Assembly: GCA_027306745.1 (NCBI GenBank)
Contig: DAHUZD010000430.1
Coordinates: 1-6,984, forward strand
DNA: 6,984 nt
Origin: Acidobacteriaceae bacterium
GTDB lineage: Bacteria; Acidobacteriota; Terriglobia; Terriglobales; Acidobacteriaceae
Direction: 5' to 3'
Shown: positions 1-6,200 of the stretch, piece after piece
Position numbering within the stretch: position 1 is the first letter of the stretch
Layout: each line of letters begins with the position of its first letter
Notes under the pieces: model-generated
What the model was told of the DNA's origin: nothing
The model's input: the letters and a program-made list of their open reading frames with translations, nothing else
Database searches by the model: none
Position numbers and translations under genes: made by a program

Positions 1-878
1 TGAGCTGCGCGCTTCTGCCCTCTGTCTGCCGCATCTGCAATCAACCGCTTCTGCTTCTCTCCGCATCGCCCGTCTGCAACGCCTGCTGGCACACGCTCTC
101 TGCACAAACCTCTGCACTCTGTTCGCTCTGCGGTGAGGCACTCGACATTCAGCCCGGCTTCCAGCGCCTGGAACCGCCCAGCACACTTTTTCCTGAATCT
201 CTGTGCGCACTGTGTGAGCGTGCGCGGCCTCCCTTCGTGCAAGCCGCGGCCTATGGTGCGTATCAGGATTCGTTGCGGGCGCTGATTCACCTGCTGAAAT
301 ATGAGCGCGTGCGCAGCGTGGCCGCGCCTTTGGGCACGCTGCTGGCGCAGACGATTGCGCAGATGCCCGGCCTGCCGGATTCCCTCACCGTGGTGGCCGT
401 GCCGCTCTATCCCGGCAAGGAGCGCCAGCGCGGCTTTAACCAAACAATTCTTTTGGCTGAGGCCGCCATCTCTGCCCTGCGCCAGCAGCGCGCAGGGCGG
501 CCAGGCGCACGCCTGCCGCACCTGACGTCTGCTCTGCGCTGCCTGAGACGCAAGCGCGCAACGGAAAGCCAGTCTGGACTGAGCGCCGCACAGCGCCGCC
601 GCAATCTGCGCGGAGCTTTCTTCGCCGCCGAGCCGGAACACATCGCTGGACGCGCCATTCTATTGCTGGACGACATGTACACCACGGGAGCCACCGCACG
701 CGCCTGCACCAGCGCACTGCTCAGCGCCGGAGCCACATCGGTCTACGTGGCTACATTGGCACGCTCTCAGCGGGAAAGCATCGCACTGTGGGATGCGCCC
801 CCAGCCAGCATTCAAGCTTGGACCCCAACTGCATCGCCAAGGAGCACAGAGGTATGCCGTACGCTAGCGCCATCGTAA
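1..878 (+). CDS. comF: ComF family phosphoribosyltransferase, 3' part (start lies before the window)
   Basis: The reading frame is open from base 3 to the TAA at 876-878, giving 291 residues with the N-terminus missing. The first ~75 residues hold four CxxC pairs (CRIC at ~27-38, CNAC at ~75-86, CSLC at ~120-131, CALC at ~204-215), the cysteine-rich zinc-binding region of ComF proteins. The phosphoribosyltransferase part follows, with [10 protein letters not shown], then [15 protein letters not shown] (fragment residues ~135-147), then the PRPP-binding loop [13 protein letters not shown] (~219-231). ComF proteins are cytoplasmic and are linked to natural transformation in Bacillus, Haemophilus and Helicobacter. 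Many genomes carry comF without a full competence set, so uptake is not proven here. A GTG at 237 would drop all the zinc ligands and is not the start. The last ~35 residues after VATLAR look poorly conserved, and their final codons overlap the next gene. The family call is firm; the biological role is inferred. Confidence 0.93.
   Translation, partial: SCALLPSVCRICNQPLLLLSASPVCNACWHTLSAQTSALCSLCGEALDIQPGFQRLEPPSTLFPESLCALCERARPPFVQAAAYGAYQDSLRALIHLLKYERVRSVAAPLGTLLAQTIAQMPGLPDSLTVVAVPLYPGKERQRGFNQTILLAEAAISALRQQRAGRPGARLPHLTSALRCLRRKRATESQSGLSAAQRRRNLRGAFFAAEPEHIAGRAILLLDDMYTTGATARACTSALLSAGATSVYVATLARSQRESIALWDAPPASIQAWTPTASPRSTEVCRTLAPS
839..844 (+). promoter_or_regulatory. Shine-Dalgarno site for the HNH gene
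   Basis: AAGGAG lies 9 nt before the ATG at 854, inside the 3' end of the ComF gene. It is a near-consensus ribosome binding site. It supports 854 over the in-frame ATG at 788, and it fits translational coupling with comF. Confidence 0.7.
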
Positions 879-1507
879 ACACGCGCCGACAGAAATCCCC
901 ACCGCGCCGGGCCGCGGGCAAACCGGGCCAGCCTCCAGCGTTGCAACTGGAGACAGGCGCGGTGCGCACCATCAGCAACACGGGCACACATGCGCTGCAA
1001 ACGCCGGTACTGGTGCTCAACGCCTCTTATGAACCCATCAACATTTGCGGAGCGCGCCGGGCGCTGGTGCTGGTGCTGAAAGGCGTGGCCGCCACAGAAG
1101 AGGAGCGCAGCTTTTCCCTACACGCGGCGCGAGTCAACATTCCCATGCCTTCGGTTATTCGCCTGCTGGAGTACCGCAGAATTCCGCATCAGACGCGGGC
1201 GCTCTCGCGCAAAAACATTTTGCTGCGCGACCGCAATACTTGTCAGTACTGTGGTGTGGTTCTCGCTGCGGCGGAGCTGACACTCGACCACGTGATTCCA
1301 CGCTCGCGCGGCGGCCTGTCCACCTGGGAGAATCTCGTCGCTTGTTGCCACACCTGCAATCGCAAAAAGGGCAGCAGCCTGCCCCAGGAGTTGGACGACA
1401 TGCAGCTTCAACGCCAGCCGCGTCCGTTTTCCCTGCACACCAGCCGCCACATCCTGCGCATGATAGGCTCCAGCGACGCGCATTGGAAAAAATATCTGTT
1501 CTACTAA
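854..1507 (+). CDS. HNH endonuclease family protein
   Basis: This gene encodes 217 residues from ATG 854 to TAA 1505-1507. The HNH domain is complete: first zinc pair CQYC (C130, C133), [11 protein letters not shown] with D145/H146, WENL with N160, and second pair CHTC (C165, C168) followed by NRKKG. These are the metal-binding and catalytic positions of HNH nucleases, so nuclease chemistry is plausible. Before it is a conserved block starting [14 protein letters not shown] (~51-64), typical of a widespread stand-alone HNH family in environmental bacteria whose role is not established. Residues 1-48 are basic and low-complexity. ATG 854 is chosen because AAGGAG sits 9 nt upstream. An ATG at 788 would extend deep into comF, and a GTG at 962 would give a shorter protein starting nearer the conserved block. 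No methylase, intron or phage packaging gene is adjacent, so restriction, homing or packaging roles have no support from context. Confidence 0.88.
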   Translation: MPYASAIVNTRRQKSPPRRAAGKPGQPPALQLETGAVRTISNTGTHALQTPVLVLNASYEPINICGARRALVLVLKGVAATEEERSFSLHAARVNIPMPSVIRLLEYRRIPHQTRALSRKNILLRDRNTCQYCGVVLAAAELTLDHVIPRSRGGLSTWENLVACCHTCNRKKGSSLPQELDDMQLQRQPRPFSLHTSRHILRMIGSSDAHWKKYLFY

Positions 1508-1539
1508 CCCGCGCGGCTGCTACGATCAATTTCGCGCCT

Positions 1540-3132
1540 ATGGATCATTCCGCTGCCCCCTCCAGCCACCCACCCATTTCCATACATGCAGACATCCGCG
1601 AACCGGGCTGGCTGCAGGGGTTTTTTCTGTTACTGGCTGCGGCCTACGCTACGCTGCTGGTGCGCTTTCCTAATCCATTTTTTGCCGATGACAGTTTTTT
1701 TTATCTGCAAGTGGGCCGCAACTTTGCCCTCGGCCACGGCAGCACCTTCAATCGGCTGATGCCCACCAATGGCTACCACCCGGTCTGGATGTTGCTCTGC
1801 GCACTCGTCTACAAAGTTTTTCCGGGGCGGGCCGCGGGGCTACACGCGATCGCTACCTTGATTGTTCTGCTGAATCTGTTCGTTCTTCTTTGTGTGCAGC
1901 GGCTGTTGCACAAGCTGGGTGCGCAGGCGTGGGCTGCATGGACGGTTCTGCTGCCTTTTCTCTTTGGACTGCAACTGGGCACGGAATCCTCTGTCAGCGC
2001 GGCGGCTTTGGCGGCCGTGTTGCTGGCGCTGCAACATGTGTTTGAGCAGCCTTCACGCCGTGCGGTCTTCTGCTTCCATGCCGCTGCGGTGCTGGCCGTG
2101 CTCTGCCGCCTGGATTCAATTTTTGTGGTGGCTTCTTTGTGGATCGCCACGCTGGTCTGGCTGGCGCAACAAATTGATCGACGCCCACTGCGCTGGCACT
2201 TGCAGTGCACCCCGCTCTACATCATCTTCTGGGGCGGATACTTACTCACCAACCAACGATGGTTCCACAACATTGTTCCCATCAGCGGACTGTTGAAGTC
2301 CAGCACGCCCTGGCGTCATCACTTCGGGCACAATCTGCCGCATACCGCGCTGCTGGCTCTGCTGATCGCAGCGTCAGCTCTGCTCATTCTTTGGCGCAGG
2401 CAGCGTGACCGCTGGCTGCTCTACGTGGAGCTGCCGTTTTTTGCCGGAGTGCTGATGCACGCGGCCTACATTACGCTGCGCATGACCAGCGAGACACGCT
2501 GGACCTGGTACTACACCAGTTGGGCTTTGCTGGCAGCCTTGGCCGCGGCCCGCGCATCGGCCTGCCTGTTGCGCCCGGCTCACGGCACGCAGTGGCGGAA
2601 TGCCATCGCCGTAGCCTGCGCGCTGCTGGCCTCACTTGCGCTTTTTCATCACTACGGATGGAAGCACTCCAAGCTGCAAACGCTGCCACTGCCCGCTGCC
2701 GTCTTCGAGCAGGCCGTTGAGCAACAGGATCACATCCAACGCGTGCTGGCCTACGACCAGCCGGGCGCGATGGCCTATTACTCCAATCTGGCCGTCGTGC
2801 CCGTGGATGGATTGATGGGTAATTTGGATTTTCAAAAGGAACTGGCGCAGCAAGGACTGCAAGAATTTTTGCGCCGCGAAAAGATTGAGGCCTTTGTCGG
2901 CCCGGCCGTTCCGTTTGATGATTGGGGACGGCGCACCTACTGCGAACAGGTTTTTCTGGAAAGCACGCGCTTCACCTGTGCGCCGTTGGGCCATGGCCTC
3001 TGGACCATCACCGGAGTGGAGGTCTACGCACGCCGCCCCTTCCAACCGGCTGGCTACATGCCTCTGCCCGCCGCACAGTTGATCTGGAACCAACCCAACT
3101 ACGTCGCTGTCTGGCGCATCCAGCAACCCTAG
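1540..3132 (+). CDS. Polytopic membrane protein, probable GT-C fold glycosyltransferase
   Basis: This gene encodes 530 residues from ATG 1540 to TAG 3130-3132. The first hydrophobic helix (~27-43) is followed by FFADDSFFYLQVGRNFALG, with D50/D51 in the first external loop, then GHGSTF and PTNGYHPVW. An acidic pair right after the first helix is the catalytic-site hallmark of GT-C enzymes, which use lipid-linked sugars at the outer face of the inner membrane (PMT, ArnT and related families). Further hydrophobic segments are near 84-95, 102-122, 131-166, 176-209, 223-236, 268-285, 294-312, 323-338 and 355-370. The last ~150 residues are soluble and include AYDQPGAMAYYSN and VVPVDGLMGN, a pattern seen in C-terminal domains of such proteins. 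The frame is open upstream through the HNH gene, but that part is the HNH gene read out of frame. No good Shine-Dalgarno is visible before 1540. Donor, acceptor and pathway are unknown, and no glycan cluster surrounds it. Confidence 0.82.
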   Translation: MDHSAAPSSHPPISIHADIREPGWLQGFFLLLAAAYATLLVRFPNPFFADDSFFYLQVGRNFALGHGSTFNRLMPTNGYHPVWMLLCALVYKVFPGRAAGLHAIATLIVLLNLFVLLCVQRLLHKLGAQAWAAWTVLLPFLFGLQLGTESSVSAAALAAVLLALQHVFEQPSRRAVFCFHAAAVLAVLCRLDSIFVVASLWIATLVWLAQQIDRRPLRWHLQCTPLYIIFWGGYLLTNQRWFHNIVPISGLLKSSTPWRHHFGHNLPHTALLALLIAASALLILWRRQRDRWLLYVELPFFAGVLMHAAYITLRMTSETRWTWYYTSWALLAALAAARASACLLRPAHGTQWRNAIAVACALLASLALFHHYGWKHSKLQTLPLPAAVFEQAVEQQDHIQRVLAYDQPGAMAYYSNLAVVPVDGLMGNLDFQKELAQQGLQEFLRREKIEAFVGPAVPFDDWGRRTYCEQVFLESTRFTCAPLGHGLWTITGVEVYARRPFQPAGYMPLPAAQLIWNQPNYVAVWRIQQP

Positions 3133-3264
3133 CCGCAAAGCTAGTTGCGACCCTCAACAAGGCGGTTCGCCCTTTTCATTCACACCCAGCAACACCCCAG
3201 TTCGAAGAGCCATCTCTCCGGACTGGGGTGTTGTTTTGGATCGTGGATGCTTTCTGCTGATGCT
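3133..3264. other. Convergent intergenic region
   Basis: These 132 bases separate the stop of the membrane-protein gene (plus strand) from the stop of the giant secreted-protein gene (minus strand). Apart from the terminator hairpin at 3190-3237, no gene, promoter or repeat is evident. Confidence 0.8.
3190..3237 (+). terminator. Rho-independent terminator, strong extended hairpin
   Basis: Arm 3190-3201 (CAACACCCCAGT) is perfectly complementary to 3222-3233 (ACTGGGGTGTTG), a 12-bp stem. The 20-nt interior can pair further: a T-G wobble, C-G, G-C, one A/C mismatch, then A-T, G-C, A-T, G-C, closing on a 4-nt CCAT loop. TTTT (3234-3237) follows on the plus strand, so it suits the comF-HNH-membrane protein transcript. 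In the minus-strand direction the hairpin is followed by GGGTGTG rather than a T-run, so any action on the convergent gene would be weaker. Confidence 0.85.
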
Positions 3265-6200
3265 TTACTGCACGGTCACGCTCAGGTTCAGCACTTGGGC
3301 CGACAGGCTGTTGTTGCCCGTCACCACAACCTGCACCGTGGACGTTCCCTTCGGCGTGGGCGGAGCCACGGTGATCGTATTGGTGCCACCGCCGCCTGTC
3401 GTTGTGCCTGAACCGCCGCCGCAAGCTGTCATCATGCCCACACCGGCCAGCAGAACCAGCAGCACCAGTAGGTGACGCGTGTGTGCAACCTTGCCTTTTT
3501 TGCGCAGACCCAAACCAGCCGCCAGCAAGCCCGGCAGCCAGAAAGCTCCGGCCAGCATGGGCAGGCCTTGCAGTCCGCGTGAGGCATGCGAGATCAACAA
3601 CGCGGGCCGCAGGGCCGCCGTTGTGCCCGTGGTTTGAATCGTCAGTGTCACCGTCTGCTTTCCATTCGCGGCGATCGTTAACGGCGCGGCAGGCGTAAAG
3701 GTACACGAGGCGCTGGTGGGCAGATTCGCGCAATCAAAGTTCAGCGAGCCAGTGTAGCCGCCGACAGCGGTAATGGTCAGCGTGTCCGTACCCGTTGCGC
3801 CCTGCGTAATCGTCAGCGTGGTTGTTGAGGCGGACAGCGTAATGCCGGGAGCCGTAGCCGCTGCCACCGTGACCGTGGTCGCGGTGGAGGTGGAGGATGC
3901 ATCCGTCGCCGATCCGACATAGGCGGCTGTGATGCTGTCCGTCCCTGCGGGCAGCAAAGTTGTCGCCAACACAGCCTGACCCTGCGCATTCAGTTGCGCC
4001 GCGCCAATGGAGCTTGTTCCGGACAGGAAGTTCACCGTGCCACTGGCCACTGGCCCATTGGCGTCGGTCACCGTAGCTGTCAGCGTCTCTGTTGCGCCTT
4101 GTGGAATGGAAGTCGGCGAGGCGGCCAAGGTTGTCGTGGTCGTCAGTTGTGGCGTTGTTGCCGCAGAAACCGTAACAACGACGCTGTTCGTCGAAGAGGA
4201 GGTTTGGTCGGTCGTTGAAGCCACAAAAGTCGCCACAATGCTGTCATTGCCCAAAGGCAACAGCTTTGTTGACAGCGTTGCGATACCGCCAGCGCCCAAC
4301 TGTCCCGCGCCAATGGATTGGCCGTTGGCGGTGAACGTCACTGTGCCGCTGGTGACCGGGCCATTCGTGTCGGTTACCGTGGCCGTCAGCGTCTCCAGTG
4401 CTCCCTGAGTATTCGATGCGGGCGAGGCCGCAACTGTTGTGGTCGTCGGCAGTTGCGGCGGTGGCGGCGTTGTTGCCGCAGAAACCGTAACAACGGCGCT
4501 GTTCGTCGAAGAGGAGTTCTGATCGGTCGAAGAACCCACAAAGGTTGCCACAATGCTGTCACTGCCCACAGGCAACAGCTTTGTCGACAGCGTTGCGATA
4601 CCGCCAGCGCCCAACTGTCCCGCGCCAATGGATTGGCCGTTGGCGGTGAATGTCACTGTGCCGCTGGTGACCGGGCCATTCGCATCGGTCACTGTGGCCG
4701 TCAGTGTGTCGCTGGTGCCGTAGGAGATCGACGACTTAGACGCCGCGACCGTTGTGCTGGAAACAATCGCCGTCGTATTCACCTGGATGTTCAGGCTTTG
4801 CGAGGGCGTGGGATTGGTGTAGTTCGAGTCGCCTGCGTAGCTCACCGTCACGCTGTGCGGACCGGCAGAGAGCGTTGTCGGCAGCGTGAACTTCGCCACG
4901 CCCGAGGTGAGCGCCACAGTTTGCGGATTGGCTCCGTCCAACGTGTAGGTGATGTTTCCCGTCGGCGTGCCGTTGGAGCCGGTCAGCGTCGCCGTAATGG
5001 TGATGGCTGTGCCGGCGGAGACGGTTGTGCCGGGGCTGGCGCTGAGTGCAATCGTCGCAGCGTAGCCAACGCCTGTTCCGCTCACGCTAATCGTCTGCTG
5101 CACGCTGGAGCTGTTGAGGCTGTTGTCGGCCACGGTAACGGTTCCGGCCAGCGAGCCATTGGTTGTCGGCGCAAACTGCACGCCCAAGGTACAGAGCGTG
5201 CCCGCAGCCACAGGCGTGCCCACGGCGCAGGTCGTCGCCGCGCCACTTAGATTGAAGCTGCTGGTCCCTTGTCCGGTCGTGGTCGTGTTCAGTGCGGTCA
5301 AGTTCAGCGGCTGATTGCCAATGTTGACCAGCGAGATTGTCTGTTGCGCGCTGCTGCTGCCCACGTTGGTGCTGGGGAAGGTCAGCGAGGGCGTTGCTAC
5401 TGGGCTGATCTCCACCACGCGTGCATTGCCGCTATCCAGAATGAACAGATCGCCATTACCATCGACGGCCACGGCCGTCGGCTGGCACAACGGCGTGCTG
5501 GCACAGGTGCTGCCACTCGGAGCCGTCAGGTTGCCGGTGTTGACCACTTGCGCGCCCACACCCGCCGGAAGAATTTCCACGATGCGGTTGTTACCCGTGT
5601 CGGCCACGTAGACATCGCCTGCTGCATCCACCGCCAAGCCCTGTGGCCCATTCAGTGCTGGACTTAGGCTGCCTGTGCTGAGTACTGAAGCCACGTTGGT
5701 GACTGTGTATTCCACAACCCGGCTATGTCCCGTATCGGAGATGAATAGATTCCCAGCTCCATCTGCAGTCACCCCACCGATTTCGTATAGAGTCACCAAT
5801 GCGCTCAATTGTGGGCCGATGTAGTACGGCGCAACCGTACCATTGGGCACGACATAGACCTGACTCTGCACAGAATCGGGAATATAGGCATTGCCCGCAC
5901 GATCTACAGCCATGCCCGCCGGACTAATCAGATTCGCCGAGGTCGCAATTGTGACCTGCGTAGCACCGTTGGCCGGAAGCTCCACGGCATCTGCAGCACT
6001 TTGATCCGACGTAAATACATTCCCCGCACCATCGACGGCAACACCTGCTGGCTGCTGTAACCCGGTAAACGGAAGCGTCACTTGCGCGCCTCCCCCTGCA
6101 GGTAATTTGACAACGTCTTTATTGCCGGCATCCGAGACAAACAGATCTCCAACCCGATCCACGGCGATGCCGCTCAATTGACTGCTGAGGCCGCTGATCG

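Larger units (their letters stand above)
3859..5061 (-). repeat. Four tandem Ig-like (Big_3_5-type) domains
   Basis: Four ~95-98-residue domains follow one another. The first has GNITYTLDG, GPHSVTVSYAGDSNY and SLNIQVN, the usual Ig-like 3_5 layout. Domains two to four share ETLTATVTD-x-NGPV-x-SGTV, then SIGA-x-QL, then LLP-x-G-x-DSI, and end in VTVSAAT or VTVAAAT. Thr/Pro-rich linkers separate the last three. They probably form a rod that holds the propeller away from the cell. Domains two and three are nearly identical at DNA level. Confidence 0.85.

Noticed and set aside
237..878. GTG 237 as the ComF start
   Set aside because: The same frame is open back to base 3 and encodes four CxxC pairs expected in ComF, so the true start is upstream of the window.
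1521..1526. TACGAT as a -10 box for the membrane-protein gene
   Set aside because: It matches 4 of 6 consensus bases and lies close to ATG 1540, but no -35 element is found at 16-18 bp. The evidence is too weak to list.
1045..1539. Upstream in-frame extension of the membrane-protein frame
   Set aside because: It lies wholly over the HNH gene and encodes an Arg/Ala-rich sequence without homology features. The hydrophobic protein begins at ATG 1540.
2632..3138. Minus-strand open frame of 168 codons opposite the membrane-protein gene
   Set aside because: It has no recognisable motif, and it overlaps conserved C-terminal coding sequence of the plus-strand gene. Such frames are common in GC-rich DNA.
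3176..3733. Minus-strand open frame of 185 codons in another frame at the end of the giant gene
   Set aside because: Its composition is Arg/His/Gly-rich, and it runs through the terminator hairpin and out of frame with the well-supported C-terminal helices.
4151..4710. Repeats considered as a CRISPR array or mobile element
   Set aside because: The repeats are 245 bp, coding and in frame with domain boundaries. There are no short regular spacers, terminal inverted repeats or transposase.
4318..5250. Long plus-strand open frame (310 codons) opposite the Ig-like region
   Set aside because: The translation is Arg/Cys/His-rich with no domain, and it mirrors repetitive coding DNA on the minus strand. 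The minus-strand frame is continuous and has clear domains.
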